Shown: positions 1 to 7,913, counted from the stretch's first letter. The stretch: 8,730 nucleotides of DNA from Thermoflexus sp. (GCA_017743605.1 JAGHYO010000085.1:1-8730), one strand, 5' to 3'. Numbers and translations are program-made. Notes: generated from the sequence alone by a model not told the origin.

Positions 1-417
1 ATGCTGATCGCCATGTGGCTGCTCGGTCAGACCCTCCAGGAGGCCCGGCAGCTGCACCGCCGGGAGCGGCTCCAGCGGATCCCCCTCGCCTCGCATCTCC
101 GGCCCCTTCCCCTGGCGGTGAACGATCGGATCCCTGGGCCTGCTGCCCGTCGCTTGCTTCGGCACAGCAGGCAACCGATCCTCCCGGTGGAGGAGGGCGG
201 GCAATGGCGGGGAGGCCTGGTGCGTGCAGGGGACGGCGTGCGACGCTTAGATCTCCCCATCCTGGATGCCGCGGCCTCCCTCGGGGCCGCGTGGTTATGT
301 CTGGCCCAAGGCGAAAGCCCCGGGGTCCTGGTTCTTCAGGCCGGCCGGCCAGCGGGCTGGATCTCCCGGGAACAGATCGAGGCCCTGGGTCAGGAGCCTC
401 CTGCCGGATGGCCATGA
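1..417 (+). CDS. C-terminal part of a putative site-2 protease (M50) / CBS-domain membrane protein, 5' partial
   Basis: The frame is open from the first base and stops with TGA at 415-417, so the gene very probably begins upstream of the window; the ATG at position 1 need not be its start. The visible 138 residues open with a hydrophobic stretch (LIAMWLLGQTLQEA) followed by a very basic, Arg-rich segment. The rest reads like a degenerate pair of CBS-type half-domains: RQPILPVEEGG near residues 57-67, then a PGVLVLQAGRPAGWISREQI stretch near 106-125. In M50 site-2 proteases that carry CBS domains, the last membrane helix runs into an Arg-rich linker and then the CBS pair, and this matches that tail. 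The catalytic HExxH and DG motifs would lie upstream and cannot be seen. Alternatives are another membrane protein with a CBS-like tail, or a stand-alone hypothetical protein. Confidence 0.5.
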   Translation: MLIAMWLLGQTLQEARQLHRRERLQRIPLASHLRPLPLAVNDRIPGPAARRLLRHSRQPILPVEEGGQWRGGLVRAGDGVRRLDLPILDAAASLGAAWLCLAQGESPGVLVLQAGRPAGWISREQIEALGQEPPAGWP

Positions 418-476
418 ACCGGTGGAGCGGTCTTCTTATACTGGGAAGGGAGCTTGAACAGGCCGCCAGGATGTAA

Positions 477-494
477 GCCGAAATGAGTTTCGGC
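477..494 (+). other. Hairpin between the first gene and the phosphatase gene
   Basis: GCCGAAA (477-483) and TTTCGGC (488-494) form a perfect 7-bp stem with a TGAG loop. No T-run follows, so it is not a standard intrinsic terminator; it could be an RNA-stabilising stem or a weak terminator. A second GC-rich inverted repeat, GGCCGG (527-532) with CCGGCC (541-546), lies downstream. A TATACT at 437-442 could be a -10 box for the next gene, but I see no convincing -35. Beyond this the 190-bp gap shows nothing I recognise. Confidence 0.35.
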
Positions 495-607
495 GTATAC
501 GGAGGAAGTTTGGACCAGCCGTTGCGGGCCGGCGGCCGTTCCGGCCTTCGAGGAGACAAGGGATCTTTCCCTGCAGCGCCCCCTCGTCCGGAGCGCTGAG
601 GTGGAGG

Positions 608-2344
608 ATGGGCTCGATCCTCCGGGAGTTTTATCGGGCGAAGTTCTGGATCCTTGGCCGGCGGATGAGACGGCCAGAGGCTCCGCCGACGCCGGAGCGG
701 GGGCTGGTGCTGATCCAGATCGACGGCCTCTCCTTCCCGCATCTGCAGCAGGCCCTGGAAGCGGGCCGCATGCCCTATCTGGCCCGCCAGATCCGGAAGG
801 GGAAGTTCCGGCTGGCGCCGTGGTTCGCCGGCTTCCCCACCACCACCCCAGTGGTGACCGCCGCGCTGCTCTACGGGCGGCTGGATGCTGTCCCAGGGTT
901 CCGATGGTATGAGAAGGCGCGCTGTGAGCCCATCGGGATGAGGCGGCCGCGCCATGTGCGGGAGGTCGCCGCGCGGTTGCAGGCGGAGGGCGCCGAGGGG
1001 CTGTTGCGCGGCGGCGCCTGTTACGCCAGCCTGTTCGACGGGGGGGCCGAGCGGGCCTTCTTCACCTTAAGCGCCATAGGCCCGCCCGGGCTCCTCGATG
1101 GAGTCCGGGGTGTGGGCCTTCTTTTGATCGTCCTGCTCAACCCGGGGCGGATCTGGCGGATCCTCCGCACGGTGGTGCGCGATATCCTGGATGAGCTATG
1201 GTATGGGATCCGCTCCTGGGGGGCCGGGTGGCGCTTCCTGCGGGATCCGGCGGGATTGCTCCGCACGGCCCTTCTGGCGCTGGGCAACGCGTTGCTCCAC
1301 GAGCTGGCGACTTTCAGCCTCAGCATGGATCTCCATCGAGGGATCTCCCCTCTGTATGGGATCTACGTGCTGTATGATGAGGCGGCCCACCGCTACGGGC
1401 CAGAACATCCCGTCGCCCTGCGGGCCCTTCGTCGGCTGGATGCCTACCTGCGGGAGATCGATCGAATGGCCCGCTTCGCCCGGCGGCCGTACGATCTCTA
1501 CATCTTTTCGGATCACGGGATGACCCCCGCGGTCCCCTTCGCCCGGCGCTTCCATCAGAGCCTGGGAGATTTCGTCCGGCGCTGCATGGCCCAGCCGGTG
1601 ACCCTGGACGAGGTGGTGGAGCCGGATGACCGTCGCTGGCGTTCGTGGCAATACCTGATGGCGGAGATGCGGGAGCTGGAACGGACCCTCTCCCCGCGGG
1701 GCGCTCGGGTGGTGCGGGCGGCCCGGGCCTGCGTCCAGCGGCGGGCCTCCCTCCTGCGAGGAGAGCCGCCCGCTCCCGCTGTGCTGTCCGCCGATGTGAT
1801 CATCCAGGCCTCCGGCCCGCTGGCCCATCTCTACATCGCCGCCGTGCCGGAGCCCCTCTCCCTCAGCGAGATCGCGATCCGCTGGCCCCAGCTCCTGGAC
1901 GCCTTGATCGAGCACCCGGGGATCGGGCTGGTGATCGGCCGAGAGGGGGAGGAGGTCTTCCTGATGGGGCGGGGAGGCGCTCGCGTCGTCCGCGCCAACG
2001 GCCGCTCCTCGATCTATGGCCAGGATCCCTTCGCCGATCCGGAGCGCCTAGCGCCGGAGGGGCGGTGGCTGGATCCGGAGCGGGCGGCCCGGGAGCTGGC
2101 TCGCCTGGCCCGGCTGCCTGGGAGCGGCGATCTCATCCTGCTGGGCGCCTGGGATGGTCGGACGATAGTGACCTTTGAGGACCAGCGGGGGACCCACGGG
2201 GGCCTGGGCGGGCCTCAGGAGATCGCCTTCCTGATCTTCCCGGCGAAGCGCTCGTTGCGCCCGCAGGCCTGGCAGGACGCCCGGGATTTTCACACTTTCC
2301 TCAGCGAGACCTACGCCCGCATGCCGCAGACCCATCCCTTGTGA
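608..2344 (+). CDS. Alkaline phosphatase superfamily hydrolase (nucleotide pyrophosphatase/phosphodiesterase-like), membrane-associated
   Basis: This 578-residue protein carries the spaced metal-site motifs of the alkaline phosphatase superfamily. D39 lies in LIQIDGLSF. The nucleophile is probably a Thr in FPTTTPVVTAALLYG (T78-T80, likely T79 or T80). D257 and H261 lie in YDEAAHRYG, D302 and H303 in FSDHGM, and H530 in GTHGG. All ligands expected for a two-metal phospho- or sulfoester hydrolase are therefore present. Between the nucleophile and the second metal pair is an insert with two hydrophobic stretches, about 165-178 and 217-236, suggesting membrane contact. There is no typical N-terminal signal peptide. 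The substrate cannot be told; type I phosphodiesterase/pyrophosphatase relatives act on nucleotides or phospholipid headgroups. The ATG at 608 is preceded by GAGGTG (598-603), a good Shine-Dalgarno site. The stop is followed after 11 nt by the foldase lipoprotein gene, so the two probably share a transcript. Confidence 0.85.
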   Translation: MGSILREFYRAKFWILGRRMRRPEAPPTPERGLVLIQIDGLSFPHLQQALEAGRMPYLARQIRKGKFRLAPWFAGFPTTTPVVTAALLYGRLDAVPGFRWYEKARCEPIGMRRPRHVREVAARLQAEGAEGLLRGGACYASLFDGGAERAFFTLSAIGPPGLLDGVRGVGLLLIVLLNPGRIWRILRTVVRDILDELWYGIRSWGAGWRFLRDPAGLLRTALLALGNALLHELATFSLSMDLHRGISPLYGIYVLYDEAAHRYGPEHPVALRALRRLDAYLREIDRMARFARRPYDLYIFSDHGMTPAVPFARRFHQSLGDFVRRCMAQPVTLDEVVEPDDRRWRSWQYLMAEMRELERTLSPRGARVVRAARACVQRRASLLRGEPPAPAVLSADVIIQASGPLAHLYIAAVPEPLSLSEIAIRWPQLLDALIEHPGIGLVIGREGEEVFLMGRGGARVVRANGRSSIYGQDPFADPERLAPEGRWLDPERAARELARLARLPGSGDLILLGAWDGRTIVTFEDQRGTHGGLGGPQEIAFLIFPAKRSLRPQAWQDARDFHTFLSETYARMPQTHPL

Positions 2345-2349
2345 GGAGG
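2344..2349 (+). promoter_or_regulatory. Ribosome binding site that fixes the lipoprotein start at 2356
   Basis: AGGAGG begins in the last base of the preceding gene's TGA and sits 6 nt before the ATG at 2356. An in-frame GTG at 2341 overlaps that TGA (GTGA) and could give a form five residues longer. The ideal spacing here and the compact lipoprotein signal beginning MWKRG favour 2356. Confidence 0.75.
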
Positions 2350-2355
2350 CGCCGG

Positions 2356-3255
2356 ATGTGGAAGCGAGGGCTGATCGTCCTGACGCTCGGCGTTGCTGCA
2401 TGCCAATCGTCCCCCACGCCGACGCCCGTTGAGCCCACCGCCTTGCCCTCCCCGACGCTCCTGGCCCTCGCGGCCCGGGTGAACGGGTTGCCAATCCCCC
2501 TGGCGGAGTTCGAGAGGCGGCTGGCGGCCTATGAACGGGAGTGGCGCCGCAGCGGCCTGGACCCGCAGTCCCCGGAGGGGCGACAGCGTCTCGCCGCGCT
2601 CCCTCGTCAGATCTTGGAGGGGATGATCGAGGAAGTCCTGATCGAGCAGCACGCCGCGGCGATGGGCATCACGGTGTCTCCGGAGGAGGTGGAGGCCGCC
2701 CTGGCCCAGCTGATCCAGGAGAGCGGCGGGGTAGAGGCCTTCCGCCAGCGCCTCGCCGCCCTGGGGATGACGGAGGAGGAGTTGCGGCACAACCAGCGCG
2801 CGGCCATGCTGGCCCAGAAGGTGTTCCAGCAGCTGACGGCGGACCTGCCGGAGGCCACCGAGCAGGTCCACGCGCGGCACATCCAGGTGTCCGGAGAGGA
2901 TTTGGCCCGGCAGCTGCTGGCCCGCTTGCAGCAGGGGGAGGATTTCATCGAGCTGGCCGGTCAGTATTCGGAGGACGCCGCCACCCGGGAGCTGGGCGGG
3001 GACTTGGGATGGTTTGCCCGGGGCACCCTGGCGGTGCCCGAGCTGGAGGAGGCTGCCTTCGCCACCCCGCCGGGCCAGGTGACGCTGGTCGCCACCCCAC
3101 GAGGTTATCACCTCCTATGGGTGGTGGAGAAAGACCCGGCCCGTCCCCTGTCTGAGGATCAGCGAGAGCTACTCCGGCAGCGGCGGATCCAGGCCCAGCT
3201 GCAGGCCTGGCGGGCGGAGGCCCAGGTGGAGATCCTGATCCCCCTGGGGCCCTAA
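2356..3255 (+). CDS. Lipoprotein peptidyl-prolyl cis-trans isomerase (SurA_N plus PpiC rotamase, PrsA/foldase type)
   Basis: This 299-residue protein is predicted to be a membrane-anchored foldase that helps secreted proteins fold outside the membrane. The N-terminus is a lipoprotein signal: MWKR, a hydrophobic core, and the lipobox VAAC with Cys at residue 16. A Pro/Thr-rich linker follows to about residue 34. A helical SurA_N-type region runs from about 38 to 160; it contains RVNGLPIPLAEFERRL and LPRQILEGMIEEVLIEQHA, the usual 'G..I....F' opening and 'L..LI...L...A' helix. The PpiC/parvulin domain runs from about 170 to 260: HARHIQV (172-178), a FIELAGQYSED segment (197-207), GGDLGWF (214-220), the 'F..PPGQV' turn (235-241) and GYHLLWV (250-256). 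A short helical tail ends the protein. It follows the phosphatase gene after 11 nt and converges on the Xaa-Pro peptidase gene with 10 bp between stops. The gene is intact, and the family call is firm. Confidence 0.92.
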   Translation: MWKRGLIVLTLGVAACQSSPTPTPVEPTALPSPTLLALAARVNGLPIPLAEFERRLAAYEREWRRSGLDPQSPEGRQRLAALPRQILEGMIEEVLIEQHAAAMGITVSPEEVEAALAQLIQESGGVEAFRQRLAALGMTEEELRHNQRAAMLAQKVFQQLTADLPEATEQVHARHIQVSGEDLARQLLARLQQGEDFIELAGQYSEDAATRELGGDLGWFARGTLAVPELEEAAFATPPGQVTLVATPRGYHLLWVVEKDPARPLSEDQRELLRQRRIQAQLQAWRAEAQVEILIPLGP

Positions 3256-3260
3256 GAGAG

Positions 3261-3273
3261 CCATCTCAGATGG
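3261..3273. other. Small palindrome between two convergent stop codons
   Basis: CCATCT-C-AGATGG is a perfect palindrome around one base. It lies between the foldase stop (3253-3255) and across the stop of the peptidase gene on the other strand (3266-3268). It could form a 5-bp hairpin on either strand, but no T-run follows in either direction, so the evidence for a bidirectional terminator is weak. No other terminator is visible in this 10-bp gap. Confidence 0.25.
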
Positions 3274-4366
3274 AGCGGAGCTCCCGGGGGAAGGCCGTGA
3301 GGGACTCCCCGCCGTTTTCGGTGACCACCACCACGTCCTCGATGCGGATGCCCCCCTTGCCCGACAGGTAGATCCCGGGCTCCACGGTGAAGACCATACC
3401 AGTCTGCAGGGGCGTGGTGTCCCCCGCCACCAGGTAGGGCGGCTCGTGGACCTCCAGCCCGAGCCCATGGCCGGTGCGGTGGGGGAAATAGGGACCGTAA
3501 CCGGCGTCCTCGATCACCGCCCGGGCCGCCTGGTCCACCGCCTCCGCCGGGATCCCCGGGCGCACGGCGGCGCGTCCTGCCGCGTTCGCCTCCCGGACCA
3601 CTGCGTAGATCCGGGCCGCCTCGGGGTCCGGCTCCCCAAGGACGAAGGTGCGGGTGAGGTCCGAGGCGTATCCGTCCACCACCGCGCCAAAGTCGACGAT
3701 CATCAGCTCCCCCGGCCCTATGGGACGATCCGAGGGCGTGGCGTGGGGGAGGGCAGCGTTGGGCCCGGCCACTACAATCGGCTCGAAGGCCAGTGCATCC
3801 GCCCCGGCTGCGAAACACGCCTGGATCAGCCGCCGGGTCGCCTCCCGCTCGGTCATCCCCGGCCGGACCTCGGGGAGCCACCGCTGCAGGGCTTCTTCGG
3901 CGGCCGCGATGGCCCGGCGGATGGCGGCGATCTCTTCCGGACCCTTCACCATCCGTAGCCGGGCTAGCAGGGGCTCCGATGCGATCGGTTCGGAGAGGGA
4001 AAAGACATGGGCGAGCAGGGACCACTCTAGCACCCGCATCCCCAGGGCCTCCACGGCGATGGGGCGCCCGCGCCCGCCTAAGGCTGCAGCGGCGGTGTGG
4101 AACGCGGAGGCCGGCCCCTCCGTGTCCGTGTAGGGGAACAGGCGCCAGGGGATGGGTGCCCGCTGGGCCTTCTCGACCTCGAAGGCCGGGAGGATCAGCG
4201 CAGGTTCCCCTTCTCTGGGCAGCAGGGCGACGATCGGTCGCTCCATACGGTGGAAATGGAGGCCGGTCAGATAGAACAAGTTCGCGCCGGGGACCAGGGC
4301 CAGGAGCTCCACCCCTTCCCGGGCCATCTCCTCCCGAAGGCGATCCCATCGCGCCGGATATCCCAT
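3266..4366 (-). CDS. M24 family metallopeptidase, Xaa-Pro dipeptidase/aminopeptidase
   Basis: This 366-residue cytoplasmic protein has the two-domain layout of Xaa-Pro peptidases. A creatinase-type N-terminal domain runs to about residue 135 (GANLFYLTGLHFHRMERP near 27-44). The pita-bread catalytic domain follows, starting at RMVKGPEEIAAIRRA. All five dinuclear metal ligands are visible: D225 (MIVDFGA), D236 (ASDLTRTF), H300 (RTGHGLG), E329 (TVEPGIYL) and E343 (IRIEDVVVV). The accessory histidines H208 (LPHAT) and H307 (EVHEPPY) are also present. It releases the N-terminal residue ahead of proline in peptides; whether it prefers dipeptides or longer peptides is not clear, so I give no symbol. 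The start is supported by AGGGAG 8 nt upstream (4375-4380, read on the minus strand). That site overlaps the last in-frame stop of the upstream broken gene, which suggests the two were once one translationally linked unit. A second long frame over the same bases (about 3252-4349) is a GC-driven shadow. Confidence 0.93.
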   Translation of the reverse strand: MGYPARWDRLREEMAREGVELLALVPGANLFYLTGLHFHRMERPIVALLPREGEPALILPAFEVEKAQRAPIPWRLFPYTDTEGPASAFHTAAAALGGRGRPIAVEALGMRVLEWSLLAHVFSLSEPIASEPLLARLRMVKGPEEIAAIRRAIAAAEEALQRWLPEVRPGMTEREATRRLIQACFAAGADALAFEPIVVAGPNAALPHATPSDRPIGPGELMIVDFGAVVDGYASDLTRTFVLGEPDPEAARIYAVVREANAAGRAAVRPGIPAEAVDQAARAVIEDAGYGPYFPHRTGHGLGLEVHEPPYLVAGDTTPLQTGMVFTVEPGIYLSGKGGIRIEDVVVVTENGGESLTAFPRELRSI

Positions 4367-4378
4367 GGCTCTGTCTCC

Positions 4379-6643
4379 CTATGAGTGTGGCGTGCCGGTG
4401 GGCCAGGGCGGCTCGGGAGTTCCGGCGGCGGAGCTTGGCCCCAGCAACAGCCCCTCAAGTTCCCGCAGCCTCATCCCAGCCAGCCGTGCCCAGGGGATCC
4501 GCTAGGCTTCCTGCTCCACAGCGGCTCGCAGCGAGGGCTCCCCGCGCTCGATCAGCAGGCGCGCCGCCCGTTGTAAAGCAGCGGCTGGGTCGGGGCTCAC
4601 CTAAGCATCCCGTCCCTCGACCCAGGCCTGGAGGACAGGCTGCCACTGCCTCAGCGCCTCCGCCAGGGCCTGCCGCGTCTGGGGATCCTGCTGGAGCAAC
4701 CGCATCAGCGCCGGACCATGCGCATAGTATAGCGCCACATATCGCCGCCCGGCGGGGGTCTGAGACAGCCGGGCACGCGCCGCCTCCAGCACGCTCAGGT
4801 CCGGCAGGTCCAGCCCTCGCGCTTGCATCCACCGGACGGGGCAGGGTTGGGAGGTCGAGATGGGCGTGGGCCGAGGCGGCAACGGGGCGCCCACATATCG
4901 GATCACCCGGCGCGCCGCATGCTCACTCCCGGGGTGCCAGACCGGGCGTTCGAAGCCGATGACCCGTCGGTGCGGGCCCGGGGCAGCCGCGACTGTCTTG
5001 AAAATGAACGCCATCTCCTGGTAAGGCCGCCAATCGGGCCGGGAGACGATCTCCTGGACCACGCGGGCCAGGTTTGGCGTGCGGCGGATCATCCCCGGCT
5101 CCCAGGGGTCCGCGGCGGGGACGTTCCAGGTCACGAAAGACCGGATGCGGGGGCGATTCTCCGGCCGGTCGGCGTCGCCGAAGGGCTGGGCATCGCCGGA
5201 GGCCTGCCCGTAGATGCGAACCCTCACGGGCGCATCGTAGGGTCCGTCCACTGTGAACTCCAGGTGGGCCTCTCAGATGCGGGCGTCGCGGGGCGCCGGG
5301 ACGTTCCCGAAGCGGAAGCCGCTGGTGATCCGCGCGCCGTTGGCGCATTCCCCAAAATAGATCTCGTTCCAAGAGGTGGAATACCCGCAGGCGGTGGGCT
5401 CCGGCCCCGCGTCCTCGAGGCCTGTGGTAATGGAGATGCGAACGGTCACCGGGCTGAGCGACGTCGGCGTGGGCAAGGGGATGGGAGTCGACCGGCCGAA
5501 GGGGTCGATGTTCGCGTTCGACGTTCCCGGCCCAAAACGTAGCCGGACGCCGAAATGCAGGTGAGCACCTTCGGAGAAGCAAGTGATATTATCAGCCACA
5601 TCTCCAGCTGCCCCGATTGTCTGACCAGCGATCACCTCATCACCCTCACTTACAAAGATTGCACTCATGTGCGTGTATTCGGTGTAAAGTGTGCTCCCGT
5701 TTCGTTTGTGCTCTAGAATGATCCGGCCACAATCATCATCGCGCCATACTACCTCCATCCGCTGCAGCGCGGACGGGCACGCCCTCTGGGATGCTGTAGT
5801 CAATGCCGTCATGATCGCTGTGTCAGCTCCTGCCAGCTTCGCCGTCGTCAGCGAACGGAGCGCCGTCCAAGCAGTCAAGGTTGTTTGGTTTGCCAGATGG
5901 CGGAGAAGGTATGGTAAACGGCGTGGTAGGTGAGGCACCACTGGCGCAATCGTTTTTTGTCAAGCCCGATGGCTTTGTAGATCACATAGGAGCCCAGGTT
6001 GGCGAAGCGGTCCTGCCATACCGAGGGACGATCCCGGTTCTCCTGGTAGAACCGGTTGATCTCCAGGTAGATTTGTCGCATGGTCTGATACGCGTCGAAG
6101 CCGGGGGGTGGGGCTTCCCCGTATCGGAGGATCAGCATCGCCAGAAGGACGGAGGGGTTCACCGAGATCGCCGGGAATGGACAATCGGCCAGACACCCTC
6201 GCCCTGCATCCCAAACGATGGTGGCCAGGTCGTAGGTGTTCACCATCCGGCCGAAGGTCAACTGCTGGGTGTAGGAGGCCCAGCAGGGGTAATGGAGGGG
6301 GATGGTCTCCCGGAAGGCTTCCTCCGCTTTGTAGTGCATAAAGTGTTCCTGCAGTTTCTCATCACTGATCACAGCAATGCGTTCGTCCTCGCCCGGGATG
6401 CGGCACCGTGCGGCCAGGTCGGGCGTGGGGAGTGGAGAAGGCACTAGCGTCGGGATAGGGGGGGGTAGTCGGAGACGGCGTGGGTGTAGGGGAAGCAGCG
6501 GGCGGAGGGGTCGCCGTGGGAAAAGGGATGGCGGCCGTTACCTTTCCCTCAGGGATGGATGGGGTTGTGCAGGGGGCGACAGGTATCACTATGCAGAGCC
6601 AAAAAGCGATCCTTTTGGCCCCCTTTCGCACCCGATGTGCCAT
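4379..6643 (-). pseudogene. Broken gene for a secreted M23 (LytM-type) peptidase lipoprotein with beta-rich and C-terminal domains
   Basis: Joining the minus-strand frames rebuilds one protein of about 755 codons. From 6643: a signal peptide with lipobox VAPC (Cys at residue 25), then a Pro/Thr linker. At the run of eight G (6458-6465) the frame changes; with seven G the linker would continue as TPPIPTLVPSPLPTPDLAA. A helical region of unknown role follows to a TGA at 5875-5877, where one extra base again changes frame. The third frame encodes HDGIDYSIPEGVPVRAAADG, the M23 HxxxD zinc motif (His 5811-5813, Asp 5799-5801), preceded by a TGA at 5823-5825. A third one-base change near 5751-5757 leads to WRDDDCGRIILEHKRNG and the second zinc motif, GAHLHFGV (about 5549-5569). 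A beta-rich extracellular domain is cut by TGA 5273-5275, but the frame continues as EAHLEFTVDGPYD. The C-terminal helical tail contains RRYVALYYAHGPALMRLL and crosses TAGs at 4601-4603 and 4502-4504 before ending at TAG 4379-4381. Peptidoglycan hydrolysis would have been the role. Sequencing error may explain some lesions but hardly all. Confidence 0.85.
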
Positions 6644-6667
6644 CGCGTTGTCCCGCCTCGGGCATGG

Positions 6668-6683
6668 CTGGCCGGTAGGCCAG
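6668..6683. other. Hairpin between the MFS gene and the broken lipoprotein gene
   Basis: CTGGCC (6668-6673) and GGCCAG (6678-6683) form a perfect 6-bp stem with a 4-nt loop, in the 82-bp gap after the MFS stop. No T-run follows on the minus strand, so transcription may continue from the MFS gene into the broken gene and the peptidase gene. Confidence 0.3.
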
Positions 6684-6725
6684 GGCGCCTCTGGCGGAAC
6701 AGCTATGGGATCTTTTTCGAAGCAA

Positions 6726-7907
6726 CTACCTCCAATTCGGCAGGGCCCGGCGCGCTTGGCGGGTGATGAGAACGCTGATGCCGGTCCAGAGCAATCCTAT
6801 AGATAACACCAGCGCAACTAGCTGAAAAGGATGAATCCCAGCCGTCTGATGCCACTGGTCCATCCACCCAGCCATTCCGCTTCCTGCGATCGTGCCCACA
6901 GAGAGCATTGCCATGAAGATGCCAAACACCTGACCCCTGGTCTTCGAAGTGGTCTGGTCGACCAGCAGGGCCAGCGCAGCCGGGAAGAGGAGACCAAAGC
7001 CCAGGCCGAAGGAAGCCATTGCGCCCATCATCTCCCCCCAACTGCGAGAGGCGCTCAGGGCAACCATCGCTGTGGCCAACAGAAAGAGTCCGGCGGCGAT
7101 GAAGGGCAACCGTCCCCATCGGTCGGAGAGGCGGCCTAGCGGCGAGGCCTGCACCAGAGCGGCAGTCAGAGCGAAACTGCCGAAGAGCATGCCGACTTGC
7201 GCAGCCCTGAATCCCCTCTCCTCTCCGATCAGGGGGAGAAATACCAGCAGCGTTCCCTTTGCAAACATCCAGCAAAATGCGGCAAAGAAAGAAACCGAAA
7301 CGCCAACCCCAAGCAGGGAACGCCATGGGATTTTCGAAGCGGGGCGCTCTGCGACAGAAGCCTCACGGTCTCGGATTTTGGCCATAGCAACCAGCGCGAC
7401 CGCCAGCACCAGCGCGGACAGCCCGACAAAGACACCGCCGTATCCCACCTGATCTCGTAGCCAGCCGGTCATCGGTGGTCCGATCAGGCCAGCCATCCCG
7501 TAAGTCACCCCGTAGAGAGCCATCGTCCGCCCACGGGATGTGGAGGAAGAGGCGTCCCCCAAGTAGGCCAGCGCGGCGGGGGTCACCAGAGCGTTTCCGA
7601 GGCCATGCAAGGCGCGGACCACCAGTATCGCCAGGGGCTCCCGGAGGAGCGGATAGGCGAACAGCGCGGTCGCCATCGTGACCAGGCCCACGATGAGGGG
7701 CAATTTACGTCCGGCACGGTCAGCCCACCATCCGCCGCTCAGGTTGCCCGCGAGGTTAGCCACCGAGTAGAAGGCGACAATCCATCCAACCAGGTGAATG
7801 GGGGCCCCCACAGCCCGCGCGTAAGGGGCCATCAACGGGGCAAGCCCGAGCATGTCCAGAGACGCAAGGAAGGAGATCAGGTAGATCAGGAGCATCTCCT
7901 CACGCAT
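6726..7907 (-). CDS. Major facilitator superfamily transporter, drug:H+ antiporter-like (DHA1 type)
   Basis: This 393-residue protein is hydrophobic through most of its length, in a pattern consistent with 12 membrane helices in two halves. It shows the conserved MFS motifs. Motif A is in the loop after helix 2 (GGWWADRAGRK, residues 58-68), with a weaker copy in the second half (GRLSDRWGRLP, 258-268). A motif-B-like RALHGLG lies at 98-104, and the helix-5 motif C is GLIGPPMTGWL at 140-150. Motif C is typical of efflux antiporters, so export of a small molecule driven by the proton gradient is likely; the substrate is unknown. A charged loop at about 178-195 separates the halves. Length is normal and the gene is intact. 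The start ATG at 7905-7907 follows GGGAGAGG (7914-7921 on the minus strand) at good spacing. The gene is transcribed away from pyrC. Confidence 0.9.
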   Translation of the reverse strand: MREEMLLIYLISFLASLDMLGLAPLMAPYARAVGAPIHLVGWIVAFYSVANLAGNLSGGWWADRAGRKLPLIVGLVTMATALFAYPLLREPLAILVVRALHGLGNALVTPAALAYLGDASSSTSRGRTMALYGVTYGMAGLIGPPMTGWLRDQVGYGGVFVGLSALVLAVALVAMAKIRDREASVAERPASKIPWRSLLGVGVSVSFFAAFCWMFAKGTLLVFLPLIGEERGFRAAQVGMLFGSFALTAALVQASPLGRLSDRWGRLPFIAAGLFLLATAMVALSASRSWGEMMGAMASFGLGFGLLFPAALALLVDQTTSKTRGQVFGIFMAMLSVGTIAGSGMAGWMDQWHQTAGIHPFQLVALVLSIGLLWTGISVLITRQARRALPNWR

Positions 7908-7913
7908 TGCAAG

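Noticed and set aside
510..599. 29-residue frame starting at TTG behind GGAGGA, ending just before the phosphatase gene
   Set aside because: The Shine-Dalgarno spacing is short, the start is rare, and the product is a Gly/Pro/Arg-rich string typical of chance frames in GC-rich DNA. It could be a leader peptide, but nothing else supports it.
3252..4349. Long minus-strand frame almost the length of the M24 peptidase gene
   Set aside because: It is a shadow frame of the peptidase gene, rich in Gly, Pro and Arg with no motif, while the other frame has all catalytic residues.
3793..4962. 389-residue plus-strand frame
   Set aside because: It overlaps the peptidase and broken-lipoprotein genes on the other strand; its Ala/Pro/Arg/Gly-rich product has no recognisable domain and comes from high GC.
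4379..6643. Recoding (selenocysteine, amber suppression or programmed frameshifting) as the explanation for the broken gene
   Set aside because: Both TGA and TAG occur in frame and there are three separate frame changes without shared slippery or structural signals, so decay or sequence error is far simpler.
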